From Taenia hydatigena (taxonomy: Eukaryota; Platyhelminthes; Cestoda; Cyclophyllidea; Taeniidae): a DNA stretch of 64,000 nucleotides. This document shows, one piece after another, positions 11,800 to 24,099 of the stretch. The position numbers and the translations under genes are program-made. Below the pieces are notes generated by a model. The model was not told the origin of the DNA, did not search any database, and saw only the letters and a list, made by a program, of their open reading frames with translations. The DNA lies in the NCBI GenBank assembly GCA_036345935.2, contig JADWOT020000007.1, positions 23,391 to 87,390 of the forward strand, given 5' to 3'. How positions within the stretch are numbered: the first letter of the stretch is position 1; every line of letters begins with the position of its first letter.

Positions 11800-12070
11800 A
11801 AAACGCCTCAATCACCATCGCATTGATATGACGAAGCCCGTGTCCAGCTTTAATGGGTGCCAGCTTGACTACACTGGCTTGACCTTGTCTGGATTGCCAT
11901 TACGGACGGATTGTGAAATGCATTCGCAAAATAGCGGCCTGAGTGGAATGCAGTCTACGGAACTAGTGCTGCCAAGGGAAGAGAAAGAGTGGTACGGCAG
12001 ATTATGCTGAATTGCCACGTGTCGCAAGGCAGTTGTATTTTCAATCCTACAACGTTCGCATTGGTTATGG
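11800..12070 (+). repeat. R1 repeat, copy 4
   Basis: Full-length form: CTTGACCTTGTCTGGATTGCC at 11,878, then GAATTGCCACGTGTCGCAAG at 12,009. Its counterpart on the right is copy 13. No antigen promoter follows; an open stretch downstream (to 12,366) crosses repeat DNA and is not supported as a gene. Confidence 0.65.
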
Positions 12071-13346
12071 CTGTCATCAAATATTGTGTGACAGTAGGTG
12101 ATACAGACCGTTTAGCTGACGACTTCGGCCTTAGCGGTTACACACTGACATCAACACTGGCAGTGGAATGTGACGGAGTCACCTTGTCTATCCCAATGCC
12201 CCTCCAAGGCATTTTAGCCATCGAAGCATTAATTACTTGGGAGGTTGGTCACCATCCTCTTCTTGTTCTACACGATCGTCTGCTATTTGAGGCCACTTGG
12301 TTTGTCATGACCACCCCAATGTCTTGTGTTCCTTCCAATGACGTCGTGAGAAATATCATGACATGATGCTGTGACACCCGAATAACCTGCCCCCTCTCCC
12401 TTACTCTCCCCAATGTGACTTAGGAAATTGGACACTGCTAACCAAATCACTTGGCAAGACAAGGCAAACAAGTGAAGAAATTAAAACAAAACTTTCTAAA
12501 GTGGAGAAGAAGCATGTTGTAGTGTGATAGAGATCCAGTGCCATGAAAACCGCTGTTTGCATATTTTGCCCGTTACAATGCATTCGAGGTTATAGTGTAG
12601 TTATAAATTTAGAATATGGAGTGAGCTGCTGATGAGTGACCTGAAAGTGCCTTTAAATTCAATTGCAAAAGGCTGAGGAAATTCAAGAATGGAAAAGCAA
12701 AATTGAGCATCTTTGACTGGTGGTTTTGAAAGGATATTTGCAAAGGTGGTGCCCACCATAGTCCTCACATCACTCCACATCATGTTCTCATCTTGCCAGC
12801 ATTCCTAATAGCAATTGGGCAGTGGGTACCGCACTTCTATAGCAATGAAGAGCGTGCCATACCGACATGGAGATTAATGATGTGGAATGGGCGGATATGC
12901 CGACTACACACCTCCTATCACGTGAATTGCTTAATCGTTCGTCAATCGTGAGCCATGGCAAAATAAGGATGATAAAGATGGCTCCCATCTGCTCATTTCC
13001 TTCTCCACTGAACTAATGAAGATCCCATACTTGGCACACACGATAAGTGGGAAGTGAGGTTGGTAAGGAGGTGCTAGCCTACTTTGTGATTATCATGAGG
13101 CTGTCATTATATTTGCCTATTTTGCCTTCAACGATTTCACCCCAACCCACTGCGAAGGATAGAACACCTTGACAGACTGCTTCACTGAACCACAAATAAC
13201 TGTGCCAAGCTTGTGTATTCGTCATTCAGGGGTTAATCATCGTGGGAGGTTAAATCAGTGTTAAGAAGTCAAGAATGAATAAAGACTGCCATATTCCCAA
13301 CACCATGGATGTCTGCAAGGGAGAAGGAAGTGGTGGAAAACGCAAG

Positions 13347-13560
13347 TTATTGGTCGTGATATTGGATGATTGGAAAGTTGGCATTGATCCACACGAGCGT
13401 TCGAGCATGGACCGCCATTAAAATCCAAGCAAATAATCTGCCCAGTCGCAGGCTGAAGAAGAGCAGTAGTAGGATATCAATTTCTGAATAAATGAACGGT
13501 GCATGCGCGTTTATTTGGAACCTCTTAATTATCAACATGAGCATCGCTATATTCGGGTGC
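13347..13560 (-). pseudogene. Orphan antigen C-terminal-exon-like segment, Leu-rich form
   Basis: The minus strand reads SEIDILLLLFFSLRLGRLFA then VHARTLVWINANFPIIQYHDQ (21 residues; the VHAxTL.WxNANFP part matches the 3.8 kb exon). The upstream half differs from the 22.7 kb exon: a Leu-rich membrane segment replaces the Ser/Thr-rich stretch. It looks like a family member with a different anchor, or a junction product. No signal or FnIII exon accompanies it. The right-arm counterpart is at 55,753-55,908. Confidence 0.5.
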
Positions 13561-14057
13561 TCTCTTCCAAGTACACGGTGGTCACGCATGCAAGAAGGGA
13601 GGAGGTCAAGGTGTGACGCATGCGCCCTTTCTTTACGGGTAGAAAGATGCGATGCCGCATGTACACACACGTACACTTTATTGCAATTGCATCTTGCATG
13701 ACTTTGTGGACACAAGTTAAAGAAGATGCACTTCTGATGGTCTTCAAAACCCTGTATTCAAATGTGCACCATATTGCCAAAGTGGTATTTACGCGCTCGG
13801 AAGCCTCCTATGACACTTCCATTGAGGCAACTCTAAAGCCCCATGAATCATTACATGGAATGAATGGAAGAGTTTTTGCTTGATCAAGTTTATTTGTCAG
13901 TTGTGAGCAAGATTTGCTGCACAAGTTTCAACCGTTTTTGATGAAGTACTAAAAAGATTGCACTTGCGTCAGTTTGTCGCATTTTCCTGGGAAGATGTGC
14001 TGTTGAAATTTAAAGAAGGTGTTATGGAAACTAGACAACTGATGTGCACTGCTAGAA

Positions 14058-14065
14058 TATATAAA
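14058..14065 (+). promoter_or_regulatory. Conserved TATATAAA motif
   Basis: The motif sits in a block of about 170 bp (GCTAGAATATATAAATG, then CAAAGCACTTTTG, then CTGCTAACGACACTAACACG) that is unusually well kept between the outer arms; the counterpart is 55,278-55,285 on the minus strand. It could be a promoter, but no convincing exon follows. Confidence 0.35.
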
Positions 14066-14639
14066 TGGAAGGATATCTTAATCGCTGGAGTTCTCAAAGC
14101 ACTTTTGTAACCCGAGTGTTACTAGGCCTGCTAACGACACTAACACGACGCGCCGGAAGCCTTCAAACCCTGCAGAGGACGAGAAGAAGGAGGAGTAGGG
14201 AAAGAAACAAAATCAGATCAGTCTTATGACTTGACACACTGTGAACTTCCACATCACTGCTCATCAGCGCAGTTTTATCCCATGCAGACGTGCGCAATTG
14301 ATTTCTCTTTCAATGAGGCATCATTGGGTGGAATAGCTTTTTATTTTACTTCCTTATGTATGAACTTGCACCTTTCAGTTAATAAGGAGGCCACATTTTA
14401 CACTAGCATGCTGTCCTACCCTCCAGTTGCGAACTTATGCAACTGTTGGTTGGGGCAAGTAGGCTCTACTTCTCTCTCTTCAATAGACATATAATCTTCG
14501 TCTCCTCTCATCCTGTTATCAGGTAGAAAAGGAAGTTTGGTCGTTGCAGCAGAGAAATGAAGAGTGAATTTGTTGTAAAACAGTTAAAACGTGCACAGCA
14601 ATGTTGGGGACACATAAACCAAATTGGCATGTGCGTTGT

Positions 14640-17400
14640 GGCATCTACTATCTTCTCCGAACTCCAACTTATTTGAGATTTTTGGCGCTCACAGGGCCTT
14701 CCTGTCGATCCTGTAGCCAGGATGGCGACTCAGTGAGGAAAACGGCCAACCTGCATGGACTCTCTCTCTGCTTCTAAAAGCCATTTGCGGCTTCACTCGC
14801 GCGACCATTCGTCCATAGCGATCCCATAGGCACGGAAGTGCCACCACCCAGTGGTGATACTCGACATCTCGGAGCATTTTGCAAGTATCCAGAGCTTTCG
14901 GTAATAAGTCATCATCGCCTTGGATTGGTATTATTTGCCCTCAGAATCCATTATATTTTACCTACTGGTATTTTCAGTCTAATAGAAAAATTCTAAACCA
15001 ACTAAATATGAGCCTTTACTTCCTACAAGCCTGAGCAACTAAGGTAAGCAAAAGCAGTTCCTAAGACTGACGTTTAAATGGAGTCTATCCCATGCATAAG
15101 TAACAACCTGAACAGTGTACTGTCGGATATATGATGAATAAAACGCAGCGCACACTCAACTTGTTCTCTCAAATCGGCACACTGAAGTGGCCACATTCCA
15201 TTGCGAGCATTTGCAAGTAACAAATGGGTGGAGATTTTGTGAGGCCAAACCTTAAGTTAAGTCAGATGTTGTGTTTGTTTTGTTGAATATTAAAAGTGGT
15301 CACTGTTAGGCTATCGTGGCCTTGGAGTCCCACGGCAGATTTTATTTCGTGCTGCAGAAGTACTTGAGTCACGTTTTATAGCCTTCAGCACATCTCAACC
15401 CTCTAACCAATTGGTCCGGTGAAGTGGATGAAATTATCGAGGAGTGTGCTTTACCATTTTCGTCATTCCACTATGCCAACTGGTGTCATTTGAACACCGC
15501 TTTCCATACAATAGATACTGTGAGCAAAAGTACTAAAAGTACTGAATGAACGAAATTCTCCTACTCTAAGAGCTTGAGTAGAACATAGAAATTTTAACCC
15601 TATACTGATGAGTTCGACCTTGGTAGGTGGTTTACAGTGATGAAGGCATTTGATGCAACTGATTAAATTCTGGACACACTTTTTATTGGAAAGCGAGTTT
15701 TGCAGACTGCTGGTTGCCTTCATTCATATAATTTAAAACAACGTTGAAGTCCTAATGGTCTCTGTCTGGCTGGACCAAGTTACCTTCTCTCTAGAGGCTA
15801 AAAGAAGTAGACTGTTCTAATTAGTGTTTGCGCATGAATTAAACTTCACAAAAACGTCTGCTTAGCAGCTTTCTTTTGTTTCTTTTGTGTAGGGACTAAA
15901 TACTCATATTTATTTGGTCGAACATTTTATTTACCGCAAAACAAACGCCAATTGGCCGAATGGAAAGGATTCCAAAAGCAAAGTGTTTCCCATCCGAGTG
16001 GATTATGACTAGTTTTGGCAAATTCTAAATGCTTTCCAAATGCTCTAAGTTGCTCCACACCACCACAATGTAATGGCCTTCCCGTTCTGATGAGGACATG
16101 ATAATGAAATGGCGATTGGCTTTTTGGCGGATGAAAATACTATGCTGAGTGTGTGTGAGCCTCATACCTCCCTTGACTATTGCTGTAAACCCGAGGACGG
16201 ATTGCCTGTTTGAAATGAGCAGATAAAGATGCCCTCGTTTGCAACCACAGTAACCCAATCAACTGCACTGCCAAATAGACCACACGAGGAGTAATTACCC
16301 TTCCTATAGGCCTTTAGAGCCCCTCATGTGCTGAATTGACACTGTGTGGCGTGACAGTGCTCGACTTCTCAATGGATTCTTAAATTTATCAGGGGCAGAA
16401 CTTCTTGCTACTGACCAGAACCCATCAGTAGTCACTTTTCTCTTTCAGCAAAACTAACACCGTTTCTGCCTTAACCTTAGGTTTGGCCTATCTTCTTCAC
16501 AGAATATCAATACCTTGCCCATTTATTGCCTGGATGTAATCACAACAGAATAGTCCGTTAATTCAAGAGAATAATTCTGGCGCGTTCTAGATTTCTTGCG
16601 CACTATGTATCTAACAGCAGACAGCCCAGATTATTGAGTAGCATGGGTTAAACTTTACTGGAAGGTCTGCCTAGCGAATTTCTTTTGCTTACTTTGGTCG
16701 TCCAAGTTTTGCAGGAGCAAACTGCTAATGCTTAGTTTGCCCAGCTTTTATCTACCGTATGATGAATGCCAATGGGTCGTGAAATTCCAAAGGATTGTCA
16801 AATGCTCTGAGATGTCATGTGCCACCACTAAGTATTAGCGTTCCCGTTCTGATGAGGACATAATCGAGAACTGGATGCGAGTGGACCTGCGATTGGCTTT
16901 TAGAAGGATTAGAAGACGATGCACTGGTCAGTTCTTCCCTTTGGGTTTTCTGAATCTCGTACCTCTCTCTGCCATGCGATCGACAAGAAGACTTTTCTGA
17001 ATATCCAACTCTCTACACTTGTCAATGTTGGTCGGTCTTATTGGGAATTCAAATAGTTGTAGGCTGAATTCACCTACTTCTTCACAGTGTCTTTTTTAAC
17101 TACTCACGGCAATCCCTACCTTCTGATTCTCTGCTCTGACAATTTGGTTTCCTTTCCACCTGTTAACGGGTAGGAAGGAGACAGAGATTCAACGTTTGTT
17201 GAAAAGAAAGAGGTTGATACTACACAGGGTCGGGTGTGGATACAGAATTTTGCAACTCGAGGGCAGCATCCCATATCGATGCGAAATCTAATAATGTAAA
17301 GTGCAATTTACTTCAGTACTAAAAAAGATGCAAATTTATCTTAGATGCGGTCAACTCGAACGTTATTAAGCTTGATGCTACCCCGTCGACCGAAAGGCCA
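14640..17400 (+). repeat. Intergenic repeat with three internal S-block copies
   Basis: The part at 14,640-15,770 parallels 26,146-27,240. A sub-block with CAAATGCTCT, CACCAC and GTTCCCGTTCTGATGAGGACAT recurs at about 14,860 (diverged), 16,030 and 16,800. S-block relatives also lie at 29,940-30,100 and 35,930-36,150. Minus-strand translations of several copies share a loose pattern (K..xR(L/F)T.TQ), which may be a coding relic or just recent identity. No gene is supported. Confidence 0.55.
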
Positions 17401-17934
17401 ACTGCGCACTTCTACCTTCTGCTTTTGGTTTCCTTCCCTCGGAAGGAGGGAGGATGTTAAAGTCGGAAGCACACATTTGAGAAGTGGTGTGGGGTTTTAG
17501 AGTGTGTCAACACTTAAAGCTCATCTGATGTTGTATCCTCCTCCTTTTTGGGGCTTAAAGGCTTCCCGCCCGTCACTTGGATGACGTTAACATTTGTCTT
17601 GACATAGGTAGGAGGATCACAGGAAAATGGGGTGACTATAACAAAACATCGTGATCCACTTGTCCCCATTTCAGCTAGTGTAAGAATTGAGGTCGTACAA
17701 GGCGGAGCATTGATGTAGACCAAGAAGAAACTGCTGGCCAATCACCTTGTTTATTTGTGTATTGACTGCAAAAATGCGATAAAGAGAAATTAGAATAGAC
17801 AAGGCGGCTCCATTACCTTTTACTGCTTTGCAAGCAGCCGGATGCCAGGTTAAACCGCTAAGACCAAGCTCATTAACGAAAAGGGTGATTTCTCCTACAC
17901 ACCTATGACATTTCTAGCAATAGGCTTTTTGTTT

Positions 17935-18195
17935 TCTTTTACAACACTGATGAAAACGCTGCTGTCTACACGAAAACACTGCTGTGAGGATGCAACACGT
18001 GACAATTCAGCTAAACCTACTGCAAGTCTATTTCCCTTCCTTTAGCAACACAAGTCCGGTAGACTAGGATGCACTCAGGTTACAATTTACGCATGAGTTT
18101 TACGATACGTCTGACATGGCAATCCATACGAGGTGAAGGCGGTGTTACCACGCTGACATATACTGAAACGAGACCATCACTTTCGGTGTGATCAA
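17935..18195 (-). repeat. R1 repeat, copy 5
   Basis: GATGCAACACGTGACAATTC at 17,990-18,009 reads as an inverse R1. It lies just inside the point where arm identity drops, so the arm boundary may coincide with this repeat. Confidence 0.65.
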
Positions 18196-19269
18196 CGCTC
18201 TGTCTCGTCTACATCACCAAATTTGAGACCATTCCACTCCCCACAACACTTCCTCAACTCAAACCTCGTTTTGCTTTACTTTCAACGCATCATTATCTCT
18301 TTCTTCATCACCATTCAAACTACCTCATCACCATTTATTCTATCACCGCTGATGCATTCCAATAACTGGTTGTCTTGTGTGCTGTCGACTGATCAAACTC
18401 TGGTTGCTCCCTCCATTGTACTCTGGAATAGCACAAGTTGGTAATTAAAAGAGCGTAAATTTTATACGTAAAGCAGTGTAATTAGCTCACCCCGAACTCC
18501 TCACTTCTTGCATGCGAGAGCACCGTGTGCACATAAGATAACCTTCACAGCAACGGTGCTCATGCTGCTAACCAAAATGAATTCCATTAAGGCCTCATCC
18601 ACCATTCCCTTATTCATAAATTATTTTTACTTGAACAGAGGAGGCCAGACTGCTCCATTTAATCCTTCGAGAAGTACTTCATCTGAAACATTCGCATCTC
18701 AAATGACACTATAGCCTGCGTAATTCGTCATTTGCATAAATGTATTCCAATGAATAACATGCCAAATCTTGTTACAGGACCTAAATATCACAAAATTTTA
18801 AGGAACCAGCCACATCTGAATTGCTGACGTGGCCCGAAACACAAACTGGATGGGACTGTATCACATGACTTAAAGACATGTAGTAGCCTTAAGAGAAAAA
18901 AGACCTAGTGGTAATGATGGCATTGTCTTCTGGTGAACCAATGTGGTGGAGAGTTAGTGGTCTTATTCTTCGCTGCATGCACTGTTTTGCGAAGGAAATG
19001 TGCGCCTCCATTATTGCTAACATGTGCTATTCTGACACCTAACGAAAGGCATTATGGGAGTCAGCTTGGTCTGCAACACACAAGGCAGCCAACCAGGGGA
19101 ATGCAGTGTCGGTGTGCCATTAACGAATAGTGAGACAGTTTGAAATGTGGAAAGGGAGAAGATAGTGATGTTCTCAAAGGATCGAAGGTGGGTGAATGTT
19201 GTGAGGAGTGATAGAGTTTCAACAATTTGGCTATTGAGACGAGGCGCAGTGTGGTCTGTGTTGATGGCA

Positions 19270-19550
19270 CCAAAGGTGATGGTCTCGGCTTGATGAATGC
19301 CAGTGTGGCAATATCAGCTTGACCTCGTCTGGATTACCGCGGCGTACGGATCGCAAAATTCATGCGTAGAATGTGGCCTAAGCATGATGAAGTCTGCCAG
19401 ACTTGTTAAGCCGAAGGAAGAGAAATGGAATTGTGGTAAGTTTAAGTGGATTGCCACGCGTTGCATCTTGACAGTGGTATTTTGATGCCATGACATTTCC
19501 GTTGGCGAGATTTCAATACTGCTTCATCTTCCCTTGGCGATATGCAAGGA
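19270..19550 (+). repeat. R1 repeat, copy 6
   Basis: CTTGACCTCGTCTGGATTACC at 19,318 and TTGCATCTTGACAGTGGTAT at 19,460 mark a full forward copy. It lies about 1 kb before the TATA box at 20,550. The intervening DNA (19,560-20,200) holds a 153-codon minus-strand frame that is broken by TGA in the right arm and is not considered a gene. Confidence 0.65.
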
Positions 19551-20549
19551 GAAGGGGAGAATATCGCGTCTCTGACACACAGCCTTGCGTTTTTAAGGTG
19601 TCAGATCGAAACCCATCTTTGCCTTCTTACCCATCATGAAATGGAGCAGGATCACCCAAACTCAAGACGCTCCAAAGTGTACCGCCTGAGGATGAATGCT
19701 ACGACTAGATGTAAGCTGGCACTTGTGGCAGACTGGTTCGATGTCGTGTCTGCCTGAATGCAAATGGACTGACTGCAGACTGCTTGTTCTCATGCATCCC
19801 ACAGGTTGGACTACTGAAAACAGGTCACCACCTCCCATCATATTAGCCCTATATGGCCAGATGCTCACGAGTGTGAGGCTTGTTGATGCATACGCCGCAG
19901 AACAATAAGGTCCACTGGCACCCAAGTCAACATCAACTGTGTTACTCACAGTGGAAGGGGTCCACTTTCGCAAGACATCGCAGATGAATGCCAGTCGTCG
20001 TCGTGGACCAGCGAATAATGTCTCCCAAATTTTGTAAACGACATTTACAATTACTGTTAATCTCACCACTAGATTCACGCAAATATAGTGAGAACAGTGC
20101 TGCACATTAGTAAGGGAGTGCATATATTTGCTTACGTGGTCAAAATTGTCCTCTCACTCATCCAAAAGACGGTTTCCATGCTGACTTAGAGTAGAGTCGC
20201 AATTTGCTTGCGCTCAATTGGAAATCCTTGGAGAACTGGATTGCAATCACATCCTTTACTCAGTGATGGTGAGTTCACAATCAGGGCAAGAATACGTTAA
20301 GATGTTGTGGATTCACAAATGCTTATGTATTCTCAATAGCTTTTGCCTAATTAAACCAAAGCACAATGCGCAGCGTGAGTCTTCACTGTGTGCTTTCCTC
20401 TAATTTGGTAGATATTCATCTCCATGATAAGAAGCGTGGGAGTTGGATGTGGGAGGGTCCACGTAATCTAACACATCTCATAGCATAGAAGTCATCCTGA
20501 AGGCCAGGCGGAGGAGATGGCATAGGCTGATTTGCGTGTGCATCATCCT

Positions 20550-20557
20550 TATAAATA
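20550..20557 (+). promoter_or_regulatory. TATA box of the two-FnIII antigen copy
   Basis: TATAAATACGC lies 49 bases before the ATG at 20,599, in the same context as the box at 723. The mirror lies at 48,752-48,759 on the minus strand. Confidence 0.75.
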
Positions 20558-20598
20558 CGCCTTGGGTCGTGAAGGCAAAAACAGTTACTGGTGTGAAG

Positions 20599-22761
20599 AT
20601 GGCACTTCAATTATGCCTCATTCTTCCTTTTGGTTCATTGTATTTTCGCAGTTGGATCCTTGTTGAATCATAACTTTTGCTTCAAAACAGGTCACAAGCA
20701 GCTCTTTTTTGATACGTCTACTCACTTTGAAGTCATCATGCCATCACATCGTAGACAAGCGTAATGGGCACCGCTGAGTAGTCATTCAGCCTGATTAGTC
20801 CATTCCCGATTAGTTGAAGTGCTGATGCCAGTAGAGCGTCCACTGCGAAATCACTTCTGTTGGGGTCCTGTGGACTTCAATCCATTCGCCTAAGTTAGAA
20901 TCAGAAAGAATTTACTGATGTGCTTGATAGACAATGAACAATAACGGCAGTGTTAGCGTCTAACCTCGAATTCAAAGCATAAACAATTGCGTAACTCAGC
21001 AAAGGAGAAGTCACGCCTAACGGACTGACTACCAACTCCTCATACGCTGTGACTGCAACCGTAGTGCATACTAGACGCTAATAATCGAATTTAGAAAAGA
21101 TGTTCAAACACCGAGCATTGGTTTGCTATTACTTACTAATATGCTGCAAAATAGCCCATAGAATGTTACCATTTATTGATATTTAACAGAAGATGTACCG
21201 GCTGCCTTTCTTACACAATAGCATTGTTTTAGTTCACGAATAGGCGTCTATTCTTAGAGCTCTTTAACAAGCTTTGCTATATAACGCACAATTCACAAGT
21301 TGTAATTTAGCGATTCTCGTGGTGTAAATCGTGCAACCGACATGTTCACTGATCCGTCATCTGTCATTTTCATCTCGAAATGGCACCTTATATCTTGCTC
21401 ATGCTTATTATTTTCACTTCCACCAGCGCTGATTCTGTGAGAGTGTACTTCTCACCACCACACTGCCATTTGGAATGCTGACATGTTTCGGTGAAGACAT
21501 GGAGAGATTGGGGGTTCCTGTAGGCACCATCCATGCGAATATCACTTCAACGATCACTAGTCAGATATGTGCAAATAAAGGTTTGATTAAAAGCTCAATC
21601 GCGCCCTTCTTTCCTTGACTTTGTTCAGCATTCTGCAACTGCAGATACACACCTACACATGATGACGTGGTTCGGGAAGGGACAAACAGATCAAGTAGGC
21701 GATGAACCTGCATGTCCAGTGGAATGTTGTGTTGTTTTTCTTCCATCTGGCTAGAGGAAGGGAAGGGAGTGTTGAGCTGCATCCACAAAACCACTGCGGT
21801 TGGAGTAGTACGGTTTGGCTTGAGTCCAGCAACGCCTTGTTAATGTCACTTCAACTGAATGACATGGGATCTCGCGTGAATTTAATTAGGGTAGGGTAGT
21901 AGTCTGTCTCTCCTTTTGTTAAATTTTTTCTCTTTTGTAATTCGAAAACGTGGAGGAGACCTTGTTTGGAAAGCAGTTTGTGAATGGTCGTATGCGCTCA
22001 TTTTGAACTCATCATGCTCTAGCGTCGTAAAGTGGTGGGAGCTCACTACCATGCAATGCCAGTGATAATGCCTTTTCCTTCCTTTCGCCGACTGCACCAG
22101 TGTAGACAAGTGCAGTCGACACCACTGAGTAGACATTTTGGCTAACACTTATCACATTTCGTAGGTTGAAGGTCTCCAGACAAAAAAATTCCACAACACC
22201 ACTTCCATTGGGGTTCTGTGAATTCCCATTTTATTCACCTAAGTTAGGATTCGCCAAGCCCAGATAAAGAAATCGATGGGGTAATCAAAGTGAGGGCAGT
22301 GCTGACCTCTGATCCCCAAACCGCATAGTCTACTTCAGCGCGCAGTAGTGAAGTCGAAGTCACTCTTGGCAGACTGATGTCCAACTCAATGCGCACTCTG
22401 ACTGCGACAAAAATGGAAGGTGGGTAACAATATTTTGCTTTTATTGAAAATGTTCAAACACTGGGCGCTGGTAAGCTCCAAATTTCAAACCAAATTGTAT
22501 TATCTGCATTTACCAGAAGAGACGTCGATCGCCACTCTTACACAAGAGCTTTGTTTGAGTTTCCCTCTTGGCGTGCATTACTAAATGACTTGTGGGTGAT
22601 TGTTGTGCATGATTTGTATGCGATGCCTAGCACAATGTCATGTTTGCGCAGGCCATGAGGAGGGCAGTGTCGTAACGACTAGCGACTCTGGTACAACTTC
22701 CGCAATCGCTGAGCTCCTACTAACTTGCACGGTTGTGGTACTTGCTCGAGCACCCGCGTGA
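20599..22761 (+). pseudogene. Two-FnIII oncosphere-antigen pseudogene (45W/TSOL45-like layout), left arm
   Basis: ATG at 20,599 opens MALQLCLILPFGSLYF, a diverged signal peptide whose frame soon ends. FnIII module 1 (about 20,831-21,075) reads RPLRNHFCWGPV, then after a frame change IRLS*NQKEFTDVLD and SKGEVTPNGLTTNSSYAVTA, with five stops and no donor. Module 2 (about 22,165-22,419) reads FHWGSVNSHFIHLS*DS, then SSEVEVTLGRLMSNS; it has two stops and a frameshift near a run of seven A. In both modules the conserved Trp codon (TGG in the 31.9 kb copy) is TAG. The C-terminal exon (22,652-22,761) is intact: CAG acceptor, phase 1, HEEGSVVTTSDSGTTSAIAE then LLLTCTVVVLARAPA and TGA. Four exons with two FnIII modules recall the 45W/TSOL45 genes. 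The introns contain intergenic repeat DNA (21,420-21,900). Confidence 0.75.
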
Positions 22762-23229
22762 GTCAATGTCGCCTTTCCGATCATCCATCTTCGTCCAAAA
22801 TATCTTACTTCCTATTCATTCTTGCCTAATTAGCGCAAATTTAAAATTCTACGATAAATAACCCCAGATTGAAAAATACACGAGCTTGGCACATTCGTTT
22901 GTGATTAAATAGGACAGGCTGGAAAGGTGCTCTCTACTTTGCAGTTAAGCGAACTAATATGTTGGCAGCACCTGCCTAATAATTTTACTGCTCAACTTTC
23001 CCGTTCGACAGACTTGTGGTTTGTTTGGAATCAGTAGAAGAAGGAATGAGTAGGTGGGAGTCAATGCAGTGACATATTCATTTTGGTTAATGGCTCACAA
23101 TTGGCAAAGAGCAGTGTAGTAATTCACGTAAAGGGAAGGGTGTAGTTGGTTTGTCACTCATCTATCATCATCGGTCTTCTATACCAGGGTCGGCACACTT
23201 TCCAATTCTGTAAATGCGTGGTTCTCAAT

Positions 23230-24090
23230 GCTGCGGTACCATTAGGGAAGTTGGCGAGATGTGATGAAGGTATGGGGCGGTGTGAGAAGTTAGATAGGCA
23301 CCCTTATGCGATTATCATTTCAGCGATCACTAGTTAGTAGAATGTTAAATGTTGCCTCTCTTCTGCTTAATTACTTAAGCTATTTGTATCTGAATTTTGG
23401 AGCAATCTAAGAGTACCCATTAGTAGCTTAGACCGTGCATTATATTTACCCAATAACATTTTCCGTCGGATGAATTGCATGCGTTCTGATCCATCAGCGG
23501 CCATCTCCACCTTGGCATGCCACATTGTATCTTGCCCATTGATATCATTTCTACCCTCGCCAATCCTATGGAGGAGTGTTTCTAAAAAATTGCGGAATGG
23601 CCGAGTTGCAATCATCGATCGACGAATGCTGATAAGATGTGGTCAAGGGGCAAGAGATTGCAGGACTTGAGCAAGCCTCATTTGTGCAAGCACCACTTCA
23701 ATAACCACTGGTCAAACATGCGTAAATGCAGAGTTAGCCGATTGCTCAGTGCTGTTGTTCTACTTCTGGTAAATTTCATTTTCCTGGTCTAAGTGAAAAT
23801 GTACACCGGCACATCATGGCAGGTTTTGGAGTAGGGACAAACTGGCCAAGTCTAGAAAGATCTTGCAGGTCTGGTGGATTGTTGTGTTCGTTATTTCTGC
23901 ATAGCTGGAGGAAAAGGGGAACTATGTATGCTGCGTGTGTGTGCGATTTTAAGCATATGCTGTCCTTTAGACTCAGCTAATCCTAATGAGGTATTTGCTT
24001 TCTCTAGGCGAAACATTAAATTACGCCTAAAATCTATCTGGACACGACTAGGAGGAGGCCAAGAGACCGTCTATTAAAGGGAAGAAGGAC
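23230..24090 (+). repeat. Repeat DNA downstream of the antigen copy
   Basis: The part at 23,690-23,900 resembles 21,540-21,770 directly (ATCACTxGTCA, GGGACAAAC, TTGTTGTGTT), so the module-1/module-2 intron and the 3' flank share a duplicated block; a looser relative lies near 12,600-12,780. Open frames on either strand here are repeat shadows, and no gene is supported. Confidence 0.5.
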
Positions 24091-24099
24091 TAGTGGGTC

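Larger units (their letters stand above)
9240..17904 (+). repeat. Outer, diverged extension of the left palindrome arm
   Basis: The segment is colinear but inverted with 51,405-63,310, at lower identity than the inner arms (about 75-88 % by eye). Landmarks pair as 16,025-16,258 with 53,050-53,292, 14,231-14,494 with 54,908-55,126, 13,400-13,560 with 55,740-55,900, 11,110-11,400 with 57,880-58,190, and 10,253-10,438 with 61,623-61,820. Coordinate sums drift from 69,308 to about 72,060 because the right side carries roughly 2.7 kb more, including the mini antigen gene. Confidence 0.8.

Noticed and set aside
11989..12366. 125-codon plus-strand frame
   Set aside because: It starts inside an R1 copy and the right-arm counterpart (57,130-57,350) does not keep the frame; the composition shows no domain.
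14860..16260. S-block minus-strand frames as a gene
   Set aside because: A loose shared pattern appears in three copies, but lengths, starts and stops differ, and the similarity can be explained by ordinary repeat identity.
19662..20123. 153-codon minus-strand open frame in the left arm
   Set aside because: The near-identical right arm has TGA within it near 49,309, no splice or promoter pattern is visible, and part of it overlaps R1-flanking repeat. A frame broken by one of the few arm differences is probably not maintained.
20550..22761. Treating the two-FnIII locus as a functional 45W-type gene
   Set aside because: Five stops in module 1, two stops and a frameshift in module 2, a missing donor and a disrupted signal peptide frame make it a pseudogene despite its intact last exon.
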